From: an uncultured Candidatus Melainabacteria bacterium | GTDB lineage: Bacteria > Cyanobacteriota > Vampirovibrionia > Gastranaerophilales > Gastranaerophilaceae | NCBI GenBank assembly: GCA_934754655.1 | Contig: CAKVIC010000013.1 | Coordinates: forward strand, 1-64,000 | Length of the DNA stretch: 64,000 nt | Direction: 5' to 3' | Shown: positions 35,133 to 42,915 of the stretch, one piece after another | Numbering within the stretch: position 1 is the first letter of the stretch | Layout of the letters: each line of letters begins with the position of its first letter | Position numbers and translations under genes: made by a program | Notes under the pieces: generated by a model | Database searches by the model: none | What the model was told of the DNA's origin: nothing | The model's input: the letters and a program-made list of their open reading frames with translations, nothing else

Positions 35133-35918
35133 TTGTATAAAATATTTTTTTCAATATTAATATCAATATTATTAATTACAACACTTTGCTTGTCTTTTGC
35201 AAAACCAGCGATGCATAAGCAAATTGTTGTTTTAAATTCTGAATATACAATTTTTGATTCGGTTTTTGATTCTGATAATAATAAAAACGTTACAAAAAGG
35301 ATTAGTGTTGAGCCAAAATTAACTTCAAAATCTATTCCGCAAACTAAAACTAATGTTGAAACGGCAGTAAATGAGCCAATTAAACAAAAAATTAATTTAG
35401 AAGAAAAAAATGGGCAAGCTCAAAAAGTTACGTTTGTTAATAATAAAATTGATACAAAATCTTCAAATACGATTTCTCAAAACAAAATTCAAGCAAAACA
35501 AGAAATAAATGTAGAAAAGCCTAAAACTTTAAATACGAATCAAAATAAAACAGAAATTGAAACGAAAGATGAAGTTATCTTGTGGAATCAATGGCGCTCA
35601 AATCTTCAAAACCAAATAATGAAGGATTCAAAATTGCCGATATTGCCGGAAGGGACTGTTTTTAAATTTTCTTTTGATGTTGATAAATTTGGCAAAGTTT
35701 CCAATGTTCATACGTATTCAACAAATCCTTCTTGCACGGTTTATGCAATACAAATAATTGCGCCGGTTATCAGAAGTTATCAAGGAAAATCAATTTTAGA
35801 TTTTCCAGATGGTTCAAAACGTTATTCAACAACGGTTGAGGGCGCTTGGCGAATTTCAAAAACTTCTAAATATACTACAGCAGAAGATTTTAAAGACAGT
35901 GAAAGGGTTATAAAGTAA
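35133..35918 (+). CDS. TonB-like energy-transducer protein 1
   Basis: 261 residues from a TTG start that keeps the whole N-terminal anchor. One transmembrane helix (about 4-23) with 'AKPAMHKQ', a Lys/Asn/Gln-rich spacer (50-145) in place of the Pro-rich TonB rod, and a C-terminal TonB_C-like fold (about 150-240: 'WRSNLQNQIMKDSKLPILPE', 'FSFDVDKFGKVSNVHTYS'). TonB C-termini couple inner-membrane energy to outer-membrane partners. No ExbB/ExbD or TonB-dependent receptor is encoded nearby. The start has no clear ribosome site but follows the previous stop by 2 bp, so coupling is likely. Confidence 0.72.
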   Translation: MYKIFFSILISILLITTLCLSFAKPAMHKQIVVLNSEYTIFDSVFDSDNNKNVTKRISVEPKLTSKSIPQTKTNVETAVNEPIKQKINLEEKNGQAQKVTFVNNKIDTKSSNTISQNKIQAKQEINVEKPKTLNTNQNKTEIETKDEVILWNQWRSNLQNQIMKDSKLPILPEGTVFKFSFDVDKFGKVSNVHTYSTNPSCTVYAIQIIAPVIRSYQGKSILDFPDGSKRYSTTVEGAWRISKTSKYTTAEDFKDSERVIK

Positions 35919-36905
35919 ATGAAATATAAATGTAGTGATTGTGGAGAAATTTTTGACAATAAACCCGATTATTGTGATTGTGGAAATAATGTTTTTGAAG
36001 AAATTGTAGAAGAATCTTCTGGTGTTTTTCAAAAAACGCAATCTCAAAATTCTACTCAAAATATTGTTGAACAATTTGTTGAAAAAAATCAAGATAGCGT
36101 TAAAACTAATAATTTGGATTTAAAAATAAAACCAAATGTTGATTTATTTTCTATAATATTTTTTGTTGTTTGCATTTTTCTTTCTATTGTTTCAATAATT
36201 TTTATTGGAAAAGATTCCTTGAATACTCAAAATAATGAACCTAATAAAGCGCAAAATATTCATGAAGTTAAAAATATTCCTGATATTAACAAGTTTTGGA
36301 TAGAATCAAATTTTCAACAAACTAAAGTTGAACTTAAAAAAGAGATTGTACCTCAAAAAGAGGTTTTCAATGTTATTAAACCGAAAAATACTCATAAAAA
36401 TATCACTTCAACAGCACCAGTGAAATCGGTCAAAAATATAAACAAAGCTCAAACTGTTTCAAAATCTAGTCAAGGGGTAAAAACTCCCACAAAAACAACT
36501 ATAAAGCCTAACAAAACTCCGACTACGCAAAAAACTACAAATTCATCTCAAACAAGTGCAAAACCTCAACAAACAAGCGTAAAACCTCAAAATACAAATT
36601 CGTATGATATGCAAGAACTTAATAATTATAAAATTGCTTTAAGAAATAAACTCGGGCATAGCGTAAATTTTCTTGAAGTAAGTGGTGATGGAAATTGCGC
36701 AATTTCATTCAAAATAGACTCATCGGGAAATTTGATAAATAGAAAATTTATAATTCAATCAGATAATCAAACCTTAAATCAAGCTGTTTATGATGCTATA
36801 ATGAAGAATCCTACATTTAAAGCACCACCTCGCGGATACAAAAATGAAACTTTGATTTTTAAAGTTAAAATTTATAATAGTAGTTTTGAAATAAATTTAA
36901 ATTAA
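35919..36905 (+). CDS. Zinc-ribbon / TonB-like transmembrane protein
   Basis: 328 residues. A cytoplasmic rubredoxin-like zinc ribbon (Cys5-x2-Cys8 and Cys19-x-Cys21) is followed by an acidic/polar segment, one transmembrane helix (about 74-97), a long Lys/Thr/Pro/Gln-rich spacer (about 115-225, with 'SAKPQQTSVKPQ' repeats) and a C-terminal TonB_C-like domain (about 230-328: 'NNYKIALRNKLG', 'CAISFKIDSSGNLINRKFI', 'NPTFKAPPRG'). A zinc ribbon on a TonB-like protein is unusual. The start codon directly abuts the previous stop. It is inferred to link a cytoplasmic partner to the cell envelope. Confidence 0.75.
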   Translation: MKYKCSDCGEIFDNKPDYCDCGNNVFEEIVEESSGVFQKTQSQNSTQNIVEQFVEKNQDSVKTNNLDLKIKPNVDLFSIIFFVVCIFLSIVSIIFIGKDSLNTQNNEPNKAQNIHEVKNIPDINKFWIESNFQQTKVELKKEIVPQKEVFNVIKPKNTHKNITSTAPVKSVKNINKAQTVSKSSQGVKTPTKTTIKPNKTPTTQKTTNSSQTSAKPQQTSVKPQNTNSYDMQELNNYKIALRNKLGHSVNFLEVSGDGNCAISFKIDSSGNLINRKFIIQSDNQTLNQAVYDAIMKNPTFKAPPRGYKNETLIFKVKIYNSSFEINLN

Positions 36906-36915
36906 AAGGATAAAT

Positions 36916-37827
36916 ATGAAAAGAGCATTAATCATAATTTTTTCGTTTATAATTGCAACATTTGCAGTTTTTGGAGCGTCATACAAGGTTAATAAAAGCG
37001 GTAAAGTTGTTTCTCCAAGTGGAAAAGTGCAAACAAAATCAACTGTTTTAACTCCGAAAAATATTTATTCTAATTATCAAGCACGAAATTATGTTGCAAA
37101 TCAACAGGTGTTAGTTAGCCAAACAGGTATTATTGATATAGTAATGGATTTTTCAGGGAGTATGTATAATTGGGTTCAGGTTTCAAAGTATTCTATGAAA
37201 TCAATTGTTGCCCAGCTTCCTGCCTCTACAAAAATCGGGTTAAGGGTTTTTGGGCATGATAATGGATTAAATCCTTATGATAGCAATATTTCGTTAAGCA
37301 AAGTAAAGAAAATTGCAAAATCTGAAAAAGGCAAATATAAAGTAACAACAACGCAAGATAAGTTTTTAGGAAACACGCGTGGTGGCTGTTCTGCGACTTC
37401 GCAAATTGTTCCGGTGATGACTTCTAATTCTGTCGCTTTAATTAATGGTATGCAAAAAGTTAATTTAGGTGGTTCAACTCCGCTTACTTTAGCATTAAAA
37501 ATGGCTGTTGATACTGATTTAAGAAGCATTCCTACTTCTATTTCAAAAAAAATCGTACTTATAACTGATGGTGATGAAAATTGTGGCGGTGATCCTTGCG
37601 CTTTTGCAAAGGATTTAGTTAAAAAAAGAAGTGATATAACTATTGATGTTGTGCTTGTTTCTTCAAATTCAAAAGCTTTAAAATGTGTGGCTGATATTAC
37701 AGGTGGAAAAATGTATACAACAAGTAATGTGGATTCGTTCGCTGATATTATGACAACAACTCTTAAAGATGCTCCACAAAATGCACAAACAGAGCCTGCG
37801 CAACAATATGAATATGTTCCTTATTAA
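36916..37827 (+). CDS. Secreted vWA-domain protein 2
   Basis: 303 residues with a signal peptide (1-20). Residues about 68-285 are a vWA domain with a complete MIDAS: Asp78-x-Ser80-x-Ser82 ('MDFSGSM'), Thr in 'GGSTPLTLAL' and Asp in 'LITDGDENC'. Cys residues in 'RGGCSAT', 'DENCGGDPC' and 'LKCVADITG' suggest disulfides outside the cytoplasm. The short C-terminal tail is Gln/Pro-rich. AAAAGGA is the ribosome site. Last gene of the operon; a 77-bp gap separates the histidine kinase. Confidence 0.85.
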   Translation: MKRALIIIFSFIIATFAVFGASYKVNKSGKVVSPSGKVQTKSTVLTPKNIYSNYQARNYVANQQVLVSQTGIIDIVMDFSGSMYNWVQVSKYSMKSIVAQLPASTKIGLRVFGHDNGLNPYDSNISLSKVKKIAKSEKGKYKVTTTQDKFLGNTRGGCSATSQIVPVMTSNSVALINGMQKVNLGGSTPLTLALKMAVDTDLRSIPTSISKKIVLITDGDENCGGDPCAFAKDLVKKRSDITIDVVLVSSNSKALKCVADITGGKMYTTSNVDSFADIMTTTLKDAPQNAQTEPAQQYEYVPY

Positions 37828-37904
37828 TTGATTCCCCAAAGGGTCGATGTACAAGGCTGACAGATTCAACTATGATAATGATAAGGTATATAAGGTTTGT
37901 GTAA

Positions 37905-39173
37905 ATGTATAATTTATTTAGAACATTAATATTGTTTATTTCAATGAGTATTTTGTTCTTCGCGTTGATATCACCAATACTCTTGGAAAACGTTACGCTT
38001 CATTTATACGATGCTTTAATAATTACTTTTTATGTAATAGCTAGTAATATTGTAATAAGATTTGTAAGTATTCATGAATCGAAAAAAATGGAAGAAAAGA
38101 TTCTGTTACAATATTCTCAAATGCAGGCTATTTTAAATAATTCACCGTTGTTCATTTATTTGAAAGATTTAGATGGAACTATTTTGCTTGCAAATAAAAA
38201 ATTGTATGAGTATTTTAATAAAAATGTTAAAAATATTGTTGGCATAAAAGCTCAAGATTTGTTTATTAATAATGAAACGATTTTGGATGAAGATAAAATC
38301 GTTTATGAAACTAAACAACCTTTAGTACTAGAAAAACAACTAGAAATAGCGAATGGACAACAAGTTTGGTATAAAATAGCAAAAGTTCCGCTTGTCAACA
38401 AGTGGGGGCATCCGACAAGCTATGTAGTAATATTAAAAGATATTGATATGGAAAAAGAGCTTGAAAATAGAAAAGAAACTTTTGTTGCGACATTAACTCA
38501 CGATTTGAAAACTCCGACCGTTGCTCAAATAAAGGTTTTAGATTTATTGTTAAATGATACTTTTGGTAAGTTAAATAATGAACAAAAAGATATGCTTTGT
38601 CAAATTAAAAGTTCTTGTAAATATATGTATGATTTAATTTTCACGATACTTGATACTTATATGTTTGAAAATGGTCAAATTAAGATAAAAGAAGATTATT
38701 TTAATATCGTTGAATTAATAAATGTCACGATGAAAGAACTTTTGAGTTTATCAATTGAAAAAAATCAAAATGTAAATTTTATAAATAATTTAAATACTGA
38801 AATTATCTATGCAGATAAAGCTCAAATAAAACGTGTTATTGTAAATCTTTTGTCAAATGCGATTACTTATGGCTTTAAAGAAACTGATGTGAATATAGTG
38901 TTATCAGAAACTGATTCTGAAATCAAATGCCACATTGACAATAAAGCTTGTCCAATTAAACAAGAGTTGTTGGATGATATTTTTCTTAAATTTAAAACTG
39001 CAGAAAATGCAAAATTTCAAAAAACACAAAATGGCTTAGGACTGTATTTATCTAAACAAATTATTTCGGCTCATAATGGCTCAATTACGGTGTCATGTAA
39101 TAAAGATGGTGTATGTGTTTTTGAATTCACTATTCCTAAAACAATGGCAAAAATCGAAACACATTCTTCATAA
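37905..39173 (+). CDS. Membrane sensor histidine kinase with PAS domain
   Basis: 422 residues. Two transmembrane helices (about 5-27 and 32-54) with almost no periplasmic loop, a PAS domain (about 70-185, 'FIYLKDLDGTILLANKKLYEY'), HisKA with 'ATLTHDLKTPTVAQIKVL' (phospho-accepting His) and HATPase_c with 'NLLSNAITYGF' and 'KTQNGLGLYLSKQI'. The short loop suggests a cytoplasmic or membrane stimulus. No response regulator is adjacent. It may be expressed with the upstream envelope operon, as the gap has no terminator. Confidence 0.92.
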   Translation: MYNLFRTLILFISMSILFFALISPILLENVTLHLYDALIITFYVIASNIVIRFVSIHESKKMEEKILLQYSQMQAILNNSPLFIYLKDLDGTILLANKKLYEYFNKNVKNIVGIKAQDLFINNETILDEDKIVYETKQPLVLEKQLEIANGQQVWYKIAKVPLVNKWGHPTSYVVILKDIDMEKELENRKETFVATLTHDLKTPTVAQIKVLDLLLNDTFGKLNNEQKDMLCQIKSSCKYMYDLIFTILDTYMFENGQIKIKEDYFNIVELINVTMKELLSLSIEKNQNVNFINNLNTEIIYADKAQIKRVIVNLLSNAITYGFKETDVNIVLSETDSEIKCHIDNKACPIKQELLDDIFLKFKTAENAKFQKTQNGLGLYLSKQIISAHNGSITVSCNKDGVCVFEFTIPKTMAKIETHSS

Positions 39174-39215
39174 ATTTGACTCCTGTGTTATAATAAACAA
39201 AAAAGGAGTTTTAAA

Positions 39216-40394
39216 ATGAGACGTGCGATTATAGTTGTAATTGATTCAATGGGAATTGGTGCAATGCCAGATTGCCGAGATTTCAATGATGTTGAAACTT
39301 GTAATACTCTAAAAAATGTTTGTGAATTTAATTCGGGCTTAGATGTTCCGACGCTTGAAGCGATGGGTTTGGGAAATATTCAAGATTTTGAAGGGATTCA
39401 AAAAACAGCCACTCCAATTGCACAATATGGGACTTTGCAAGAAAAATCAAAAGGCAAAGATACTACTACCGGACATTGGGAGATTGCTGGTTTGGTTTCA
39501 GAAAAACCTTTTGCAACTTTTCCAAATGGTTTTGGCGAAGATTTGATAAACAAATTTATTGAAGCAACAAATTGCGGTGGTGTGTTGGCGAATCGCCCAG
39601 CAAGCGGTACCGCAATTATTGAAGAGATGAACGAAATACATCATCAAACAAAGTTCCCAATTGTATATACAAGTGCTGATAGCGTTTTTCAAATCGCGCT
39701 TGATACGGATTTAATTCCGCTAGAAACTTTGTATGACTGGTGTAAAATTGCTCGTAGAATCCTTGATGAAGGACAATATAATGTTGCGCGTGTAATTGCT
39801 CGTCCTTATAAAATTATTGATGGAAAACCAATTCGGATTTCAAAAGATAGACGTGATTATTCAATGCAACCTCCTAAAGACACGATATTGGATTTTGTAA
39901 AAAATTCTGGCGCTAGAGTTATTGGAATCGGAAAAATAGAAGATATTTTTTCTAAAAAAGGCATAACTCATGCTATTCATACTGGTTCAAATAAAGAAGG
40001 CTTGGAATTAACGATAAAAGCTCTGAATGGGTCTTTAGATTTAGCTTCAATTGAATACGAAGGATTAAATATAACAGATTTTGAGCGAGAAATTATTTTT
40101 ACAAACCTTGTTGATACTGATATGTTGTACGGTCACAGAAACGATGCGAAAGGTTATGGACAGGCAATAGAGGAAATTGATTCATATTTAGAAAAAATCT
40201 TGCCATTAATTACTTCTGATGATTTGTTGATAATAACAGCAGACCACGGTTGTGATCCAACCGTTGCAGGAACTGACCATACTCGTGAATTTGTACCGGT
40301 ACTTTACTATTCGCCAAGCTTAAAGCCTGCTGATTTAGGTTTGACATTGGGTTTTGATTCAATTTCTGAAAAAATTAAAAATTGGTTGTATTAA
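39216..40394 (+). CDS. deoB: Phosphopentomutase DeoB
   Basis: Interconverts ribose-1-phosphate and ribose-5-phosphate (and the deoxy forms) in nucleoside catabolism and salvage. 392 residues, the normal length. Alkaline-phosphatase-fold metal residues are visible: 'VVIDSMGIGAMPD', 'KDTTTGHWEIAG', 'NLVDTDMLYGHRND' and 'TADHGCDPTVAGTDHTREF'. AAAAAAGGAG precedes the ATG. An extended -10 (TGTTATAAT) lies 25 bp upstream, between ACTCC and GGAGT arms as in the SDR promoter. Confidence 0.97.
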   Translation: MRRAIIVVIDSMGIGAMPDCRDFNDVETCNTLKNVCEFNSGLDVPTLEAMGLGNIQDFEGIQKTATPIAQYGTLQEKSKGKDTTTGHWEIAGLVSEKPFATFPNGFGEDLINKFIEATNCGGVLANRPASGTAIIEEMNEIHHQTKFPIVYTSADSVFQIALDTDLIPLETLYDWCKIARRILDEGQYNVARVIARPYKIIDGKPIRISKDRRDYSMQPPKDTILDFVKNSGARVIGIGKIEDIFSKKGITHAIHTGSNKEGLELTIKALNGSLDLASIEYEGLNITDFEREIIFTNLVDTDMLYGHRNDAKGYGQAIEEIDSYLEKILPLITSDDLLIITADHGCDPTVAGTDHTREFVPVLYYSPSLKPADLGLTLGFDSISEKIKNWLY

Positions 40395-40469
40395 AACGGT
40401 AAATTTGTAGTATAATGTAATTGCTCGACATTGAGCTTAAGTAGTTAGATATGAATAAAGGAGAAAAAA

Positions 40470-40646
40470 ATGAAAGTTACAATTAATGATTCTTGTATAG
40501 GTTGTGGCGCATGCGAATCTATTTGCGATGCTGTTTTTGAAGTTTCTGATGTTGCATCAGTTAAAGAAGAAGGCGTTGCAGGCCACGAAGATTGTGTAAA
40601 AGAAGCAGTTGATGCATGCCCAGTAGGCGCTATCGAAGCTGAATAG
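40470..40646 (+). CDS. Single-cluster 4Fe-4S ferredoxin
   Basis: 58 residues. 'CIGCGACESIC' gives Cys9, Cys12, Cys15 and Cys19; Cys42 and Cys50-Pro ('DACPVGAIEA') follow. In single-cluster bacterial ferredoxins of this length, equivalents of Cys9/12/15/50 bind the cluster and Cys19/Cys42 form a disulfide. It is a low-potential electron carrier, consistent with an anaerobe. GGAG lies 6 nt before the ATG and a TATAAT about 55 bp upstream. A GGAAA/TTTCC hairpin follows at about 40660. Confidence 0.93.
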   Translation: MKVTINDSCIGCGACESICDAVFEVSDVASVKEEGVAGHEDCVKEAVDACPVGAIEAE

Positions 40647-40795
40647 TTAGATGATGTGTGGAAATTTTTAAATTTTTCCGCAGTTTCAGATTTTAAAGAT
40701 AAAAGGGTGACAAAATTAAACCTAAAATGAATAATGTAAAATTTTGGGGTATTAATTGAGAAGTCACTCTTTTTTTGTAAGCGTTTATTTTTTCT

Positions 40796-40885
40796 GTTAT
40801 GCTGAATTTATTTCAGGATTTGGCAAGTGAACTGGGGTTAATTCTGGTAGATTATTTGCTTGGCGCAAAGGCTCTATACCGGTAA
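40796..40885. repeat. Dispersed repeat preceding cassette copy 3
   Basis: GTTATGCTGAATTTATTTCA, AAGTGAACTGGGGTTAATTC, GGTAGATTATTTGCTTGGCG and CAAAGGCTCTATACCGG, in the same order as at 3.65 kb and (inverted) 10.45 kb. It joins cassette copy 3 without a gap. Confidence 0.85.
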
Positions 40886-41145
40886 GGGCATTAACAAGAA
40901 CTCCTAAATTGGGTATTTTAGCTCTTGGCGCAGTTGAAGGTATAGATGTTTTATCAGATGTTGCAAATGGTGAAAATATTTTTGAAGCAACCGCAAAATC
41001 TGCAACAAATCTTTTAGGTTCAATCACTTTGTCAGGTTATTGTGGTGCAATAGGATCTAAAATGTTTGGAGTTACTGGTTCTATGTTAGGAACTGGTATT
41101 GGAAATTTTGCTAATAACAAACTTAATAATATGTTTTTTAATTAA
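40831..41145 (+). pseudogene. Cassette copy 3: Gly-rich fragment
   Basis: The open frame runs from the repeat into 'VRALTRTPKLGILALGAVEG', through 'GSITLSGYCGAIGSKMFG' and ends 'KLNNMFFN'. The only usable start is a TTG at 40909 inside the conserved block. The copy-1 ATG is ATA here. It is probably another non-expressed 3' gene fragment, 10 bp from its convergent partner. Confidence 0.6.
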
Positions 41146-41155
41146 AACTAAAAAA

Positions 41156-41479
41156 TTATAAATTCTTAAAAAATATTAAATCTTCTTTAAAAGCATCAAG
41201 ACTTTTAATGCTTATAAATCCACGCACCGCATTCATTGTATCAATTGCATCTTGTTTTGATATACTTTTCCATAAAATAACATCATCCATCAACCACTCA
41301 AACCATTCTGATGTGACATTTCCTCGCTTTTTATACATCTTTTCAGCCATATCATAATATCCTTTATTAATTTTTTTGAATGCTAGTTGGTTGTTAGAAA
41401 TGCTAGTATGTTCGCTGGCGTTACGTTTTGTGTTATACAAGTTTTGATTTTTTATTGCAGGATTAAACCCAATTTTCAT
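41156..41479 (-). CDS. Cassette copy 3: 107-residue hypothetical protein
   Basis: Third paralogue of the family, with 'MKIGFNPAIKNQNLYNTK' and the polar leader conserved and the body diverged ('VTSEWFEWLMDDVILWKSIS', 'DAFKEDLIFFKNL'). The upstream region is conserved (GAAGGGTG ribosome site, ATATAAT-like -10). It is closer to copy 1 than to copy 2. Function unknown. Confidence 0.75.
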   Translation of the reverse strand: MKIGFNPAIKNQNLYNTKRNASEHTSISNNQLAFKKINKGYYDMAEKMYKKRGNVTSEWFEWLMDDVILWKSISKQDAIDTMNAVRGFISIKSLDAFKEDLIFFKNL

Positions 41480-41544
41480 TAATACACCCTTCGTTTGTTT
41501 TTTAACACGAAAATTATATCATAAAAAGGTTAAAATAAATAACC

Positions 41545-41620
41545 TGCTTAGCGCAAAGGTCAACGCTGGCAAGATGCTGAAACGAGTGACTCATGACAAA
41601 AAACACAATTGGCGCAAAAG
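41545..41620. repeat. Dispersed repeat flanking cassette copy 3
   Basis: CTGCTTAGCGCAAAGGTCAA, GATGCTGAAACGAGTGACTC and CACAATTGGCGCAAAAGG, matching the block between the halves of copy 1. Short frames over 41574-41865 arise from this repeat and the hairpins beyond and are not genes. Confidence 0.8.
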
Positions 41621-41638
41621 GGGTAGGCTTTTTTCGCA

Positions 41639-41915
41639 TGCTATAATGAGGATGTGGAAAAAGTCGAAAAATGACAGGCGGGAGCGGGAGTTGCGTAGCA
41701 ACTCATTCCCGCAATTTTTCGAACAATTCTTGGTTATCGGCGTTAAACGAGTTTTGGATTGCTTTCGCAATCCTACCACTCTCTGCCGATAATCCGCTTT
41801 TTAAAATCCGACCTAAGGTGTGTGAAAGTCAGGTCGTGTGCTGGATAGCACACAACCTGACTTGAAACCGTTCCCCAGAGTTTGCAGGGAAAACAATAGT
41901 TTTTCCGCAAACTCT
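41639..41915 (+). ncRNA. Candidate structured RNA of four large hairpins
   Basis: An extended -10 (TG-C-TATAAT, 41639-41647) is followed by four strong stems: TCGAAAAAT/ATTTTTCGA enclosing GAGTTGC/GCAACTC (41664-41722); TTATCGGC/GCCGATAA enclosing GGATTGC/GCAATCC (41734-41792); GTCAGGT-GTGTGCT/AGCACAC-ACCTGAC (41828-41861); AGAGTTTGC/GCAAACTCT (41877-41915). There is no ORF of note. It does not fit tmRNA, SRP RNA or 6S RNA as I know them. Direction is inferred from the -10. It could instead be a cluster of mobile palindromes. This and repeats fill the 531-bp gap. Confidence 0.4.
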
Positions 41916-41952
41916 AATTGTAACAATTTCTTAACAATATAAAGCAAATTTA

Positions 41953-41982
41953 GCAATTTTTTGATGAATTTTGCGTTTATAT
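41953..41982 (+). promoter_or_regulatory. Shared promoter-like motif, site D
   Basis: GCAATTTTTT (41953-41962), 14 bp, TTATAT (41977-41982), 28 bp before the start of the 299-residue HEAT-like gene. Confidence 0.5.
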
Positions 41983-42010
41983 TAGTATACTAGTAGTGTA
42001 AAGGTTTATT

Positions 42011-42910
42011 ATGACAAATTCATTTCCAAACATTAATCCACAATGTCCAACAAATTATTCTGGAGTAACGATTCAGATTACTAGTCCCACGGTTAATGCT
42101 GGTGTTCCGGGAATGCCACCACAATTAAATTCGTCTGCTCCTCAAGGCGTGATTAATTCACCTTATACTACAAATCCAATGCCACAGTTACCGCCTGTAT
42201 CAATGGTATCAAATGGACAAAACGGCATTCCACAACAGGTGCCTTATCAAAATAATATGCAAACTTACCCTGCGCAATATTATTTAAATAATTATAATTA
42301 TGCGCAACCTCAACAACCAGTAATGCAGCCACAAATTCAACCAATGAATAATGGCAATGGTCAAATAACTTTAACTAATGATATTAATAATACAGCAGGC
42401 GCGCAAAATCCAAGTTTGGAAACTTCTAAAGAGATTATTAATGAAATAAATAATAAAGTTGAGCAAGAAAAAGAGGCAGAAGAAAATGGTTCTAAAAAAC
42501 GAATTGTTGCTTTAACAAATGATTATATTAAATCTTTAGAAAATTACTTAAATAATAATAATGATGAAATTAGAGTTATGGCTGCTAAGGAAGTCTTAAC
42601 TAGATTAGATGAAGATAAGAATCGATTTGATGATCCTGCGCTTACAGCTTTGTTGAATAAAATGCTTCAAGACCCTAACGATACGGTTCGTTGGGCAGCA
42701 TTAAGTGCTTTTTCTGCTAATTTGGCTAAAGGTGACGGTTTCACAGTTGAATTGATTCAAAAAATGCAAAATAATCCAAATTCTTCAAAAGAAGATGTGG
42801 TTGAAGCAGCTAATATTTTATTAAAATTATCTTCAACTCCTGATTATATAAATACAAAACAAGTTAATAAAAATAACATTCAACAAAGTGAAGAACAAGA
42901 GAATAAATAA
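42011..42910 (+). CDS. Pro/Asn-rich protein with C-terminal HEAT-like repeats
   Basis: 299 residues. Residues 1-125 are Pro/Asn/Gln/Tyr-rich and probably disordered ('MPPQLNSSAPQG', 'YAQPQQPVMQPQIQ'). Residues about 160-285 are helical with HEAT-like units ('DEIRVMAAKEVLTRLDED', 'DTVRWAALSAFSANLAKG'). No signal peptide. The disordered N-terminus plus helical body resembles the 703-residue and 158-residue proteins that share its promoter motif. AAAGG is a weak ribosome site. It is followed after 5 bp by a small membrane protein gene. Confidence 0.78.
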   Translation: MTNSFPNINPQCPTNYSGVTIQITSPTVNAGVPGMPPQLNSSAPQGVINSPYTTNPMPQLPPVSMVSNGQNGIPQQVPYQNNMQTYPAQYYLNNYNYAQPQQPVMQPQIQPMNNGNGQITLTNDINNTAGAQNPSLETSKEIINEINNKVEQEKEAEENGSKKRIVALTNDYIKSLENYLNNNNDEIRVMAAKEVLTRLDEDKNRFDDPALTALLNKMLQDPNDTVRWAALSAFSANLAKGDGFTVELIQKMQNNPNSSKEDVVEAANILLKLSSTPDYINTKQVNKNNIQQSEEQENK

Positions 42911-42915
42911 CTACA

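Noticed and set aside
41740..41750. GTTAAAC resembling an integron attC core
   Set aside because: No matching RYYYAAC partner at the other end and no integrase gene in the window.
41736..41792. GCCGATAA and TTATCGGC words that resemble sigma-28 -10 boxes
   Set aside because: They pair with each other as a stem, and no TAAA element lies at the right distance.
41574..41865. Overlapping 60-72-codon frames on both strands
   Set aside because: They lie on repeat and hairpin DNA, without ribosome sites or protein-like composition.
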